From contig ONIG01000018.1 of assembly GCA_900317855.1 (NCBI GenBank), positions 1-40,347 of the forward strand: DNA of 40,347 nt, read 5' to 3'. The position numbers and the translations under genes were made by a program. The stretch comes from an uncultured Eubacteriales bacterium. Its GTDB lineage: Bacteria; Bacillota; Clostridia; Oscillospirales; Oscillospiraceae. How positions within the stretch are numbered: position 1 is the first letter of the stretch; every line of letters starts with the position of its first letter. A model generated the notes under the pieces. It ran no database searches, had not been told where the DNA came from, and saw nothing but the letters and a program-made list of their open reading frames with translations. Shown piece after piece: positions 30,438 through 38,905 of the stretch.

Positions 30438-31547
30438 TTATCGGTTGGCTGCAAACACGGCTGAGTATTCATTGAGATTTTCGGCCGTATAGCGGCGGGT
30501 GTTGTCCTCGCACACGGGCAGCATCTGCTGCGTGAAGGCGGCGCAGCGCTCCCACTCATCGGTCACCTTGCCGCTGTGCGCGGTGTTCAGGTCGTAGTGC
30601 GTCGTGAGATAGTCGGCGAGGTAGGGCGTGAACTTTTCCGCGCCGAAGATGTTCAGGTGCTCGGCGTTGGCGAAGTCGCTTAGCGGGTCGAGGCCGATGG
30701 CGTCGAGCTGCGTGTCGAAATTCACGAAGTCGTAGCCGTACTCCTGCACGATGGCTGCGAGCTTCAAGAACACGGCGTCGCCGTGTTCGATGACGGTGCG
30801 GTGCGGGAAGCGGGCGAAGAGCACGTTTTGGATGCCCAGCTCCCGGGCCGTCTCGCAGAACGTGCGCAGCGACTGCTCGTTGAACGCATCGAGGTCCTGC
30901 TGGCGGACGGGGATCTCGTCGCTTTCGAGCAGGTACGCCGAAATGGACAAAAACGGCTTCGTATAGGAATAGCCCGCGGCGCGGGTCTGGCTTTGCATCG
31001 AGAGTGACTGACGCACGCCGTCAATGTCTTTCCAGTTCTTGTGGTACTTCAGCAGCGGGAAGTAGTAGGACGACCGCTGACCGTCCGGGATGCACGCCCG
31101 GATGGTGTCGACCTTGTTGGCCGACAGCGGGATTGTGTCGATCCATTTTCGCAGCGCGGCGTGCGAAAACTCGTCGCGCTCGGCCGCCGTGTACAGAAAG
31201 CCGTTGACCTCCACGACGTAGACGCCCGGACTCTGCCGCTTGGCGGCCTCACGCAGCATGGAGGGGTACATGATCCCCTGTGCGGCCGACACGGCCAGCG
31301 GATAGCTCGTAAAGCCCGCGTGCTGCCACGCCAGCGGCGCGCAGTAGTCCGTGAATGTCTCGCTCGCGCCGAGGATCATGACATCGAGCGAATTTTTCGG
31401 CTCGAGGTAGAAGCTGTGGATATACTGCTGCTCGGTGGCGTTGTTCACGGCCAGCAGCCGGGAGAGCGCGCCATAGATCAGCGCCGCGACGAGCAGGAAC
31501 GCAATGACGCGCACGACGGTTTTGGTTTTGGAACGGTTTTGTTTCAT
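30438..31547 (-). CDS. SGNH/DltD-like surface protein, paralog 3, probably catalytically altered
   Basis: 369 residues. One N-terminal TM anchor (VVRVIAFLLVAALIYGAL) with the rest extracytoplasmic. SGNH-like block I is LDVMILGASETFTDY (S62). In the C-terminal block, where paralogs 1 and 2 have D-x-x-H, this copy reads NAEH (N294, H297), so the catalytic aspartate of the Ser-His-Asp set appears to be lost. Shared landmarks FYLEP, PLAWQ..GFTSYPLAVS, FPHRTV and W-ERCA prove common descent with the two upstream genes. Last gene of the dlt-like operon, 21 nt after paralog 2, with GAGGA before its ATG. It may be a pseudo-enzyme that binds the acceptor polymer, or an active variant with Asn. Confidence 0.82.
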   Translation of the reverse strand: MKQNRSKTKTVVRVIAFLLVAALIYGALSRLLAVNNATEQQYIHSFYLEPKNSLDVMILGASETFTDYCAPLAWQHAGFTSYPLAVSAAQGIMYPSMLREAAKRQSPGVYVVEVNGFLYTAAERDEFSHAALRKWIDTIPLSANKVDTIRACIPDGQRSSYYFPLLKYHKNWKDIDGVRQSLSMQSQTRAAGYSYTKPFLSISAYLLESDEIPVRQQDLDAFNEQSLRTFCETARELGIQNVLFARFPHRTVIEHGDAVFLKLAAIVQEYGYDFVNFDTQLDAIGLDPLSDFANAEHLNIFGAEKFTPYLADYLTTHYDLNTAHSGKVTDEWERCAAFTQQMLPVCEDNTRRYTAENLNEYSAVFAANR

Positions 31548-31568
31548 AACGTCCTCGAAGATACAGGG

Positions 31569-32660
31569 TCAGCGGTAGGCCAAAAATTCCGGTGAAAATT
31601 CGTTGTAGTTTCCGCCGTCGCCCGGTGTTTTCTGTTTGCAGATGGGCAGCATGTGCGCCACAAATTCCGCGCAGCGCTGCCACTCCGCCGTGACGGCGTC
31701 GCTGTGCGCGGCAGTCAGACTGTATTGCTCGGAGAGGTACTGCCCGAACCAGGCGGTGAACTTCTCCATGCCGAACACGTTCATGTGTTCGTTGTCGCAG
31801 AAGTCGCCGTCCAGCTCCAGACCGATGCTGTCCATCTGCTCGTCGCAGTTGAGAAAGCCGTAGCCATATTCGCGCACAATGTCCGCAAGCTGCGAAAGGA
31901 CGGAGGGGTCGCTGAGCACCGTGCGGTGCGGAAAGCGCACGAAGAGCACATTCTCCACCCCGAGCTGTTTGGCCCGCTCGCAGAAATCGCGCAGCGTCTG
32001 CTCATTTTCCGCGCTCAGCTCCAGGGATTTGACCTGACGCTCGCCGGTCTCCACTTTCGGGATGACCTCAAAGGACTTGGTCAGCGAATAGCCGGTCCGG
32101 CGCATGGTCAGCTGATCTTTGGCAGCCCCGCCCCAGACGTCCGGCTCGATCCAGGTGTCATGGTACTTTTCCAAGCGGAAAAAATAGGACGACTGCTGGT
32201 CTTTCGGCACGCAGTCTGCGATCGTCTGTGCCTTGTTGCGTGACATCGGGATGTTGTCGAGCCATTTGTGCAGGCCGGTGTCCGTTTCGTCCTGATTGAA
32301 GTCGTACAAAAAGCCGTTGATCTCCACGACGACGACCTTTGGCGTTTGCCGGCGCATGGTTTCGGTGAGCATGGAGTCATACAGGCATGACGGCATGCTC
32401 GACACGGCCAGCGGATAGCTCGTAAAGCCATACTGCTGCCACGCCAGCGGAGAGCTGAAGCCGGTGTAGAGCTCGCTCGCGCCGAGCATGACGACGTCGA
32501 GCGAATCCTGCGGTTCCAGATAAAAGCCGCGGATATGGCGCATATCCCACGTATTGTTCACGCTCAGCACATTGGCCGCGGCGCTGTAGAGCAGCACGAC
32601 AATGAGCAGAAAGATGACGGCGCGCAGGGCGCGTTTTTGAGGCTTGGAACGTTGCTGCAT
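31569..32660 (-). CDS. SGNH/DltD-like surface acyltransferase/esterase, paralog 2
   Basis: 363 residues. N-terminal anchor (ALRAVIFLLIVVLLYSAAA), block I LDVVMLGASELYTGF (S62) and block V DNEHMN (D289, H292), so the Ser-Asp-His set is intact. Landmarks common to the three paralogs are present. ATG 32660 is preferred to the upstream GTG (32693), which adds a Pro/Gly-rich stretch absent from the sister proteins; the ribosome binding site is weak in either case. DltD-like proteins act outside the membrane together with an MBOAT partner to move an acyl group from a carrier to a surface polymer. The acceptor here is unknown. Confidence 0.84.
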   Translation of the reverse strand: MQQRSKPQKRALRAVIFLLIVVLLYSAAANVLSVNNTWDMRHIRGFYLEPQDSLDVVMLGASELYTGFSSPLAWQQYGFTSYPLAVSSMPSCLYDSMLTETMRRQTPKVVVVEINGFLYDFNQDETDTGLHKWLDNIPMSRNKAQTIADCVPKDQQSSYFFRLEKYHDTWIEPDVWGGAAKDQLTMRRTGYSLTKSFEVIPKVETGERQVKSLELSAENEQTLRDFCERAKQLGVENVLFVRFPHRTVLSDPSVLSQLADIVREYGYGFLNCDEQMDSIGLELDGDFCDNEHMNVFGMEKFTAWFGQYLSEQYSLTAAHSDAVTAEWQRCAEFVAHMLPICKQKTPGDGGNYNEFSPEFLAYR

Positions 32661-32708
32661 AGGCTTTGCGCTTTCTGTGCCGGGGGACGGCACGGTCGAA
32701 GAATCGGA

Positions 32709-33809
32709 TCAGCGGCAGGCGTCGAACGCTGCCGAGAACTCGTTGAGGGTCTGCTTTGTGTTGTCGGCCGCCTGCTGCTGGCAGACGGGCAGGATCTGCG
32801 TCATGAAATCGGCGCAGCGCTGCCACTCGGCGGTGACGGGCTCGCTGTGCGCGGCCGCCAGGTCATAACGCACGGAGAGGTACTGCCCGAACCAGGCGGT
32901 GAAGGTCTCCATGCCGATGGCGTTGAGGTGGTCGGAGTCCATGAAGTCCGCGCAGCGGTCAAGCCCGATCGTGTCGAACGCGTCGTGCAGGTCAAGCAGG
33001 TCGTAGCCGTAGCTGCCGACCACGGCTGCCACATCGGCAAACACGTTTGGGTCGGTCGTCTGCGTGCGGTGCGGCATACGCAGGAAGAGCACGTTCGCGC
33101 CAAGGGCTTGTGCCTGCGCGCAGAAATCACGCAGGTACTGCGCGTTTACGTCGCTGAGCGTCAGCGGCCGGGTGTCTGGCGTAAAGTCTGCGGGCAGGGA
33201 CTTGCACACAGTCTCCACGCCTTTGGACAGCGAGTAGCCGGTCTTGTCCATCGCGCGCAGGCGCCGCTGCACCGGCAGCCAGGAATCAATCTGATACCAG
33301 TTGGCATGGTATTTTGCGATGTTGAAGTAAAACGAGGTCTGCAGCTCCGCAGGCACGCAGGTGCGGATGGTCTCGATCTTGTTGCGCGACCAAGGCATGT
33401 TGTCGAGCCACTTGCGGAGGTTGGCCTCGAGCTTTTCCGTGTCCTCGTCATTGATGAAGCCGTCGATGTCCACAACGATGAGCTTCGGGTGCTGGCGGTT
33501 CACCGCCTCCGTGAGCAGGGAGCCGTAGAGCCGGGCGGGGATGTTCGACACCGTCAGCGGATAGCTCGTGAAGCCATAGTCCTGCCACGCGAGCGGGGCG
33601 CTGTAGCCCGTGTAGAGCTGGCTCGCGCCGATGAGCACCACGTCGAGACTGTCCTCCGGCTCGAGGAAGAAGCCGTGCACGTGGCGCATGTCCCACTCGT
33701 TGTTCACAACGAAGGCCGGCGAAATGAGCCCGATGCCCAGCACGGCGATGAGCACGAAAATGACCGCGCGCAGCGCCGTGCGGGTCTTGGAATTACGTCC
33801 GCTTCCCAT
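32709..33809 (-). CDS. SGNH/DltD-like surface acyltransferase/esterase, paralog 1
   Basis: 366 residues. N-terminal anchor (ALRAVIFVLIAVLGIGLI), block I LDVVLIGASQLYTGY (S63) and block V DSDHLN (D291, H294). It starts 3 nt after the MBOAT stop codon, the tightest spacing of the three paralogs, and is probably the primary partner of that protein. By family, the Ser-Asp-His site takes the acyl group delivered through the MBOAT channel and passes it to an extracellular acceptor. High similarity to paralog 2 (GFTSYPL, KWLDN-P-SRNK, TAEWQRCA-F) shows recent tandem duplication. Confidence 0.86.
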   Translation of the reverse strand: MGSGRNSKTRTALRAVIFVLIAVLGIGLISPAFVVNNEWDMRHVHGFFLEPEDSLDVVLIGASQLYTGYSAPLAWQDYGFTSYPLTVSNIPARLYGSLLTEAVNRQHPKLIVVDIDGFINDEDTEKLEANLRKWLDNMPWSRNKIETIRTCVPAELQTSFYFNIAKYHANWYQIDSWLPVQRRLRAMDKTGYSLSKGVETVCKSLPADFTPDTRPLTLSDVNAQYLRDFCAQAQALGANVLFLRMPHRTQTTDPNVFADVAAVVGSYGYDLLDLHDAFDTIGLDRCADFMDSDHLNAIGMETFTAWFGQYLSVRYDLAAAHSEPVTAEWQRCADFMTQILPVCQQQAADNTKQTLNEFSAAFDACR

Positions 33810-33812
33810 GGC

Positions 33813-35417
33813 TTAAAACTGCATGTACACAAACTCGGACGCTTGTACGCCCGGGCCGTACATACCCATGAGCACGACGGCGAAGATGCCGCCGAGCAGC
33901 ACGGCCCAGCGCAGGGCGAGGCACTTCTCGTCGAGGATCTCGCGGATGGTGCGCTGCGAGCGCTCCTGAATGACGGAGGCGACGAAGATCACAATCGTGC
34001 CGAACAGCAGCACAGCCCAGTCATACTTCGTCAGCGGCAGGGTCTCGAGCACGGCGCCCGGCCGCAGCTGCGACAGGTGCAGGTCTGTTACGGACTTGGC
34101 CATCATGCCCATGGCGGCGCGGAAGCCGTCGGCAATGTCAAAGTAATAGCCGATGAGCACGACCACGAACGTGCGCAGCATGGAAAACACCTGATACCAC
34201 GCGCTCTTGCGCTCGATGTGCAATCCGGCGACGACTTTGTCCGACACCGGCTGCAGCAGCGTGGACACGAGGATGACCATGCCGTTCCAGAAGCCGAAGG
34301 CGACGTACTTCCAGCTTGCGCCGTGCCAGATGCCGATGACGAGGAACGTGATGAGCGAGGCCACGGCCGTCGGCAGGACCTTGCCGATATGATTGCCGAG
34401 GTGCTGCTTGGCGTGGCGGCCCCAGTTGAGGAACGCCTTCGAGATCGACAGCGGATAAAACAGGTAGTTGCGCAGCCAGTCGCCCAGCGAGATATGCCAG
34501 CGGTGCCAGTACTCGGTGAGCGTGCGCGAGAAGTACGGCCGGCGGAAGTTTTCGCCCATGGTGATGCCGAACATCTGCGCCACGCCGCGTGAAATGTCGA
34601 TGCCGCCGGAGAAGTCGGCATACAGCTGCAGCGCGTACACGAGTGCGGCCAGCAGCACATAGGTGCCGGCGTAGTCGGTGTACGCCCCGGCGACGGTGTG
34701 GATCATGCCCACGGCGCGGTCGGCGATGACGAGCTTCTTGAAAAAGCCCCACAGGATCAGCTCTGCGCCGTAGCGGATGTTGTCAAAGTTATATTTGTGC
34801 TCGTCATAGAGCTGGTGCGCCAGCTGGTCGTACACGCCGATCGGGCCCTGAATGATCTGCGGGAAGAAGGACACGAACAGCGCGAGCTTGCCGACGTTGC
34901 GCTCGGCGGTGACCTTCTCGCGATAGACGTCCAGCACATAGCCCATGGACTGGAACGTGTAAAACGAGATGCCCAGCGGCAGCAGCAGTCCGATGTGGCC
35001 GAGCGAGACTGTCAGCCCCACGGACGCGAAGAGCGCCTCCATGGACTCGGCAAAGAAGTTATAGTATTTCAGCACGGCAAGGATGCCGAAGTTGAACACC
35101 AGGATGCCGATCATGAGCGCCTTGCGGCGGGACTTGCAGCGCTTTTTATACGCCTTGCGCGCCTCGCGCTCCCAGTCCTGCTTGTGCGCGGCAACGGTCT
35201 GCTCCATGCGCGCGGTCATGGCGTCCATGCCGCGGGCGCCGAAGTAGGTCGTGAGCGTTGTGATGACGATAAAGCCCATGTACCGCAGGCACACGAACGC
35301 GTAAAACGCGTAGCTGCCGATGAGCAGCACTACCCACTGGAACCGCTTCGGCGCCAGGTAGTACAGCACCAGCAGCGCGAGCACCAGCAGATAAAACGAC
35401 AGCGATGTCAGAGTCAT
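33813..35417 (-). CDS. MBOAT-family acyltransferase (DltB/AlgI-like)
   Basis: 534 residues with about a dozen TM segments. Family regions: PLGISFYTFQSMGYVLDVYR, FVSFFPQIIQGPIGVYDQL, YADFSGGIDISRGVAQMFGI, TEYWHRWHISLGDWLRNYLF and VIGIWHGASWKYVAFGFWNG with the MBOAT histidine H365. A charged cytoplasmic insertion (AHKQDWEREARKAYKKRCKS) lies near residues 60-85. In Dlt systems DltB takes the aminoacyl group from the carrier protein and moves it through the membrane. ATG 35417 has GGAGG 8 nt upstream and overlaps the previous stop codon (ATGA); a longer frame running into the PLP-enzyme gene is rejected. Confidence 0.92.
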   Translation of the reverse strand: MTLTSLSFYLLVLALLVLYYLAPKRFQWVVLLIGSYAFYAFVCLRYMGFIVITTLTTYFGARGMDAMTARMEQTVAAHKQDWEREARKAYKKRCKSRRKALMIGILVFNFGILAVLKYYNFFAESMEALFASVGLTVSLGHIGLLLPLGISFYTFQSMGYVLDVYREKVTAERNVGKLALFVSFFPQIIQGPIGVYDQLAHQLYDEHKYNFDNIRYGAELILWGFFKKLVIADRAVGMIHTVAGAYTDYAGTYVLLAALVYALQLYADFSGGIDISRGVAQMFGITMGENFRRPYFSRTLTEYWHRWHISLGDWLRNYLFYPLSISKAFLNWGRHAKQHLGNHIGKVLPTAVASLITFLVIGIWHGASWKYVAFGFWNGMVILVSTLLQPVSDKVVAGLHIERKSAWYQVFSMLRTFVVVLIGYYFDIADGFRAAMGMMAKSVTDLHLSQLRPGAVLETLPLTKYDWAVLLFGTIVIFVASVIQERSQRTIREILDEKCLALRWAVLLGGIFAVVLMGMYGPGVQASEFVYMQF

Positions 35418-36598
35418 GTTCCGTCCTCCAGCGTCTGGCAGGTGTTGAGCACGTCGGTTGCAAACCGGTCGCGCACGAGCGTGAAGGCCCCGTCGCGGTA
35501 CAGCGCCACGCGCGGCATATCGCGCGACAGGAACACGGACACACCCTCCGTCACGGAGTACGCGCCGCAGCGGCCGAGAGCGATCACGTCGCCCACGCGC
35601 AGGGGCGGCAGCTGCGCCTCGCGCACGAGCACGTCCGCCGTCGTGCACAGGCTGCCGCAGAGCATCCACGGCCCGGCGGCGTCCGCGCTCTCGCGCAGGA
35701 GCGTCAGCGGCGGGACCTGCATGCCCATGAGCTGGCCGTCATACTTGACCTGGTGCATGCCGCCGTCGCACACGGCGTAGTTCACGCCGAGGTTGCACTT
35801 GGCATCCGCCACGCCGGTGAGGAACGTCCCGCACGGCGCTGCGAAAAAGCGGCCCATCTCGATCGTGAGCGGGTACTTTTCGCCGAAGGCGCGGATGTGC
35901 GCCGCCGCCGCGTCGAGCAGCGCGCAGTCGCACGCCTCGGCGTCCTCGCGGAAGCACTCGGCGTTCAGCCCGGGGCCGTATTCCACGTGCTGCGCCGTGA
36001 AGCCGTAGCGCTCGTGCAGCATCGTGAGGTATTCGTCCAGATGCGCGAGCTCCTTTGCAATCACGGCGTCCTTGCGCTTTTGCGTGCCGGAAAAGTAATG
36101 GATGCCCACGATCGTCACGTTCGGGAACTCCGCCCGCCGGGCGACGAGCTCCGCCAGCGCGTCGGGGTCCATGCCGAACTGGCTGCCGGCGGTCAGGCGC
36201 GGCAGCACGCGGACGTGCTTTCCCTGCGCGGCCGCGGCGGCGCAGATGAGCTCAAAGTGCAGCGGGCTCTCGGCCGTGAGCAGATCTGCCCCCAGCGCGA
36301 CGGCGCGCGCAACATCGCCCGCGCCCTTGTTCACGCCGGAGTACAGGATGCGCTCCGGCGGGATGCCGAGCCTTTCGCAGATCGTCAGCTCGCCGGGGGA
36401 GCACACCTCCACCCAGCGGAACACGTCCGGCAGGCCGCGCAGCACGAAGGGGTTGGCCTTCATGGAGTAGCACAGATTTACATCAGAGCCGAACGCGGCG
36501 CGCACCCTTTGAGCGCGCGCCGTGAAGGCCTCCAGATCAAACAGATACAGCGGCGTGCCGTATTTTGCGGCCGCCGTCCGGAGTGCAGTCTTGTCCAT
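35414..36598 (-). CDS. fold-type III PLP enzyme (LysA-like decarboxylase or racemase)
   Basis: 394 residues. Alanine-racemase-like barrel with the PLP lysine K47 in CYSMKANP, VCSPGELTI, PRLTAGSQFGMDP, VGIHYFSGTQ, VEYGPGL and LTIEMGRFFAAPCGTFLTGV, then a C-terminal beta domain with CGSLCTTADVL. Diaminopimelate decarboxylases have C-E-S-x-D at that last site; here it reads C-T-T-A-D, like decarboxylases of peptide and surface-sugar clusters, so DAP is probably not the substrate. Between the carrier protein (1-nt overlap) and the MBOAT gene (4-nt overlap), it must supply the amino acid loaded by the AMP ligase. If a decarboxylase, its product must keep a carboxylate for thioester formation, so an amino-dicarboxylic acid substrate is implied (inference). 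Confidence 0.85.
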   Translation of the reverse strand: MDKTALRTAAAKYGTPLYLFDLEAFTARAQRVRAAFGSDVNLCYSMKANPFVLRGLPDVFRWVEVCSPGELTICERLGIPPERILYSGVNKGAGDVARAVALGADLLTAESPLHFELICAAAAAQGKHVRVLPRLTAGSQFGMDPDALAELVARRAEFPNVTIVGIHYFSGTQKRKDAVIAKELAHLDEYLTMLHERYGFTAQHVEYGPGLNAECFREDAEACDCALLDAAAAHIRAFGEKYPLTIEMGRFFAAPCGTFLTGVADAKCNLGVNYAVCDGGMHQVKYDGQLMGMQVPPLTLLRESADAAGPWMLCGSLCTTADVLVREAQLPPLRVGDVIALGRCGAYSVTEGVSVFLSRDMPRVALYRDGAFTLVRDRFATDVLNTCQTLEDGT

Positions 36599-36831
36599 CA
36601 GTCCTCGTCCTGCAGGCGCTGCACCATGGCCAGCAGACGCTTGGCGGAGTTGAAGTTCTCCGGCACGAGGTCCTTGGCGCCGATCTCGATGTCAAAGGCG
36701 TCGTTGAGCGCCGCGACGAGCGACACGATGTCGAACGACTCGAGAATGTGGTCGTCGATGAGGGCGGTCTCGGTCTCAAAATCCACGTCGGGGCGCAGAT
36801 CGGTCAGAATGTCCATCAGTTCCTGTTCCAT
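36598..36831 (-). CDS. acyl carrier protein (DltC-like)
   Basis: 77 residues, a four-helix acyl/peptidyl carrier protein. The phosphopantetheine serine is S32 in HILESFDIVSLVAAL, where canonical carriers have D-S-L; FDIEIGAKDLVPENF is the typical helix 3 region. It should be pantetheinylated and carry the activated amino acid as a thioester from the AMP ligase to the MBOAT protein. AGGAGG sits 10 nt before the ATG. Located immediately after the ligase gene and overlapping the PLP-enzyme start by 1 nt. Confidence 0.93.
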   Translation of the reverse strand: MEQELMDILTDLRPDVDFETETALIDDHILESFDIVSLVAALNDAFDIEIGAKDLVPENFNSAKRLLAMVQRLQDED

Positions 36832-36868
36832 AATGATATACCTCCTGAAATAAGTAAAGTAAGCAAAA

Positions 36869-38395
36869 TCAGTGTTTGGCCGCGGCGGTGATGCGCTCGG
36901 CCAGCGCGCGCATGTTCGTCTTGCCGTTGTCGAGCCGGGGCATGGCCTCCAGCTGCTCGATCTTGCGCGGCACCATAAAGCCCGGCAGATCGGCGCGCAG
37001 GGCGACGGCGATGTCGCGCTTGGTCACGCCCTCGCCGGTGTAAAACAGCCAGATCTGCTCGTGCGCCTGGTCATAGAGCGCGCAGCAGTCTTCCACGCCG
37101 GGCACCTTCGCCGCGGCGAGGTCGATCTCCCCGAGCTCCACGCGGTGGCCGAGGTGCTTGACCTGCCGGTCCTTGCGGCCGTGGAACATGAGGTTGCCGT
37201 CGGGCGCGAAGTGCCCGAGGTCGCCGGTTTTATAGATGCGCTCGTCGTATGCGTGGTTGAGCGGGTTTTGCAGGAAGCTCTCGGCCGTTTTCTCGCGGCT
37301 GTTGTAGTAGCCCAGCGCGAGGATGGGCCCCTTGACGCAGATCTCGCCGATCTCGCCGTCGGGCACGGCCTCATTGCGCTCCGAGAGCAGAAACACCTCG
37401 TAGTGCGGGTACGGCTTGCCAATCGGCAGCACGTCGGTGTCCTCCACCAGACCGGGCACGACGTAATACGTGCACGAGGCGGTTGCCTCCGTCGGGCCGT
37501 ACTGGTTGACGAACCGCGCCTCCGGCAGCGCGAGCTGCCACTGGCGCAGGCAGCTGCACGGCATCACCGAGCCGGAGAAGCACACCTTGCGCAGGTGCTG
37601 CGGCACGCTGCACTCGAACGCGCCGAGCGCGGCCGGCACCGTCAGCGCCGAGACGCTCCAGCCCACGGCCGTGACGCCCTTGTCGTTCATGTATTCGAAC
37701 AGACGCTCCGGCGACATGAAAAGTTCCTTCGGGATGATGGCCGTCGTCGCGCCGAAGCGCAGCGGCAGATAGATGTCGCGCACGGCGGCGATGTAGTCCA
37801 GCGGCGACTGGTTGCCGAGCACGTCCTCGCGCGCGATGCCCATCACGCCGGCGTAGTCCTCAATGTAGCACATGAGCGAGTGCTGCGCCGTGATCACGCC
37901 CTTGGGCGTGCCGGTCGAGCCGGAGGTGAAGATGATGTACAGCGGGTCGAGCTCTCTGGCCCGTGCGCGGCAGTCCGCGAGCAGCGCCGCGTCCTCGCTG
38001 CCCTCGAGCAGCTCCTCCGCGATGAGGATCGTGCCGGAAAAGTCCAGCGTCTTCGCCTTGTCGTAAAACGCGCGCTGCACGATCATCAGGTCGGTGTCGA
38101 GCGTACTTAAAATAGAGTTGAGCCGGTGTACGGGCATCGTCCCGTCCATCGGGGCGTAGCAGCACCCGGCGTACACCGCGCCGAGAAACACCGCCGGCGT
38201 GTGCGCGTTGCGCCCGCTCATGACGGCGATGGGTTTTTTGCGTCCGGCGCGGCGCTTTGCCGCCGCCGTGCCGATGATGCGCGCCTCGCGCCGCACGTCG
38301 GCAAACGTCACCGCGCTGTCCTCATCGAGAAAAGCAGGCTTGTCCGGACAGGCTGCGGCGGTGGTTTCCAGCCAGTCGAGCACGTTGGTTTCCAT
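36869..38395 (-). CDS. DltA-like AMP-dependent amino acid:carrier protein ligase
   Basis: 508 residues, DltA/NRPS adenylation size. Motifs: FTSGSTGTPKG (156-166, P-loop), NQYGPTEA (297-304), TGDL (390-393), GRKDRQVKHLGHRVELGEID (core A8) and catalytic lysine K492 in DNGKTN. It activates an amino acid as the AMP ester, then loads it onto the carrier protein encoded next. Where D-Ala-specific DltA has FCGE, this protein has FSGS (S274), removing the cysteine that packs against D-Ala; substrate specificity therefore probably differs. ATG 38395 follows GGAAAGGAGC and lies just downstream of a promoter; the longer frame is rejected. First gene of the operon. Confidence 0.9.
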   Translation of the reverse strand: METNVLDWLETTAAACPDKPAFLDEDSAVTFADVRREARIIGTAAAKRRAGRKKPIAVMSGRNAHTPAVFLGAVYAGCCYAPMDGTMPVHRLNSILSTLDTDLMIVQRAFYDKAKTLDFSGTILIAEELLEGSEDAALLADCRARARELDPLYIIFTSGSTGTPKGVITAQHSLMCYIEDYAGVMGIAREDVLGNQSPLDYIAAVRDIYLPLRFGATTAIIPKELFMSPERLFEYMNDKGVTAVGWSVSALTVPAALGAFECSVPQHLRKVCFSGSVMPCSCLRQWQLALPEARFVNQYGPTEATASCTYYVVPGLVEDTDVLPIGKPYPHYEVFLLSERNEAVPDGEIGEICVKGPILALGYYNSREKTAESFLQNPLNHAYDERIYKTGDLGHFAPDGNLMFHGRKDRQVKHLGHRVELGEIDLAAAKVPGVEDCCALYDQAHEQIWLFYTGEGVTKRDIAVALRADLPGFMVPRKIEQLEAMPRLDNGKTNMRALAERITAAAKH

Positions 38396-38435
38396 GCTTG
38401 CCAGCTCCTTTCCGATAAATGTCCATAATCGCCTT

Positions 38436-38464
38436 ATCCTATCACGTTTTTCACGCAAAAACAA
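38436..38464 (-). promoter_or_regulatory. probable promoter of the dlt-like operon
   Basis: On the minus strand TTGTTT (38464-38459), 17-nt spacer containing GTGAAAAACGTGA, TAGGAT (38441-38436); about 40 nt before the ligase ATG. Confidence 0.55.
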
Positions 38465-38585
38465 GTCGCCATGTGTCATATTTAAGAAAAGGTAAGAATG
38501 TGGCGCCTCGGCAGGGGCGCTCGAGGGGGCCCGCCCGTCTCGAATTGAATGAATGCAAAAGACCGCCGCATCCGGTCTTTTCCCC

Positions 38586-38614
38586 TTGACGCATCCGCGC
38601 CCGCAAAGTACAAT
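38586..38614 (+). promoter_or_regulatory. strong upstream promoter, first of two before sipW
   Basis: TTGACG (38586-38591), 17-nt spacer, TACAAT (38609-38614). No gene starts for about 290 nt, so it would make a long leader for sipW or an unannotated RNA. Confidence 0.7.
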
Positions 38615-38716
38615 AGGAATTACCAAAAACAAGCGCTCCGCGGCGCAGCAGAATTTACGCGTTTTTCGGCATATTTTGCAGCCCCTTGTCTGTTATTGCC
38701 AAAATCATACCTGGAA

Positions 38717-38763
38717 AATTGTGAACAATTCTTCTTCCACATTTGTGGAGGATGTGGTATACT
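38717..38763 (+). promoter_or_regulatory. second sipW promoter with two operator-like dyads
   Basis: TATACT (38758-38763) with a weak -35 TTCCAC (38735-38740) and 17-nt spacer. Two perfect dyads lie over or before it: AATTGT-GA-ACAATT (38717-38730) and TCCACA-TT-TGTGGA (38736-38749). The second covers the -35, as repressor or activator sites do. Confidence 0.5.
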
Positions 38764-38905
38764 TTAGGAAACCGCGTGAATCTTTCGTGCGCGGTTTCGA
38801 CGCATTCTGCGTCTGTCGTGTGCTATGATCGTTCCGGTTTCCGGGCACGGACCGGCGTCTCCGCGGAAGGGGGGGAATGCAGCGGGGCGGAAAGGAAGGT
38901 CACAG
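38764..38905 (+). other. structured 5' leader of sipW
   Basis: Two hairpins: AAACCGCG with CGCGGTTT (38769-38776, 38790-38797) and GACGCA-TTC-TGCGTC (38799-38813). Neither is followed by a T-run. No known riboswitch class was recognised. AAAGGAAGGT precedes the sipW ATG. Confidence 0.4.

Noticed and set aside
32535..34592. A 685-codon plus-strand frame opposite the SGNH and MBOAT genes
   Set aside because: It spans several minus-strand genes and their intergenic gaps and has no start signal.
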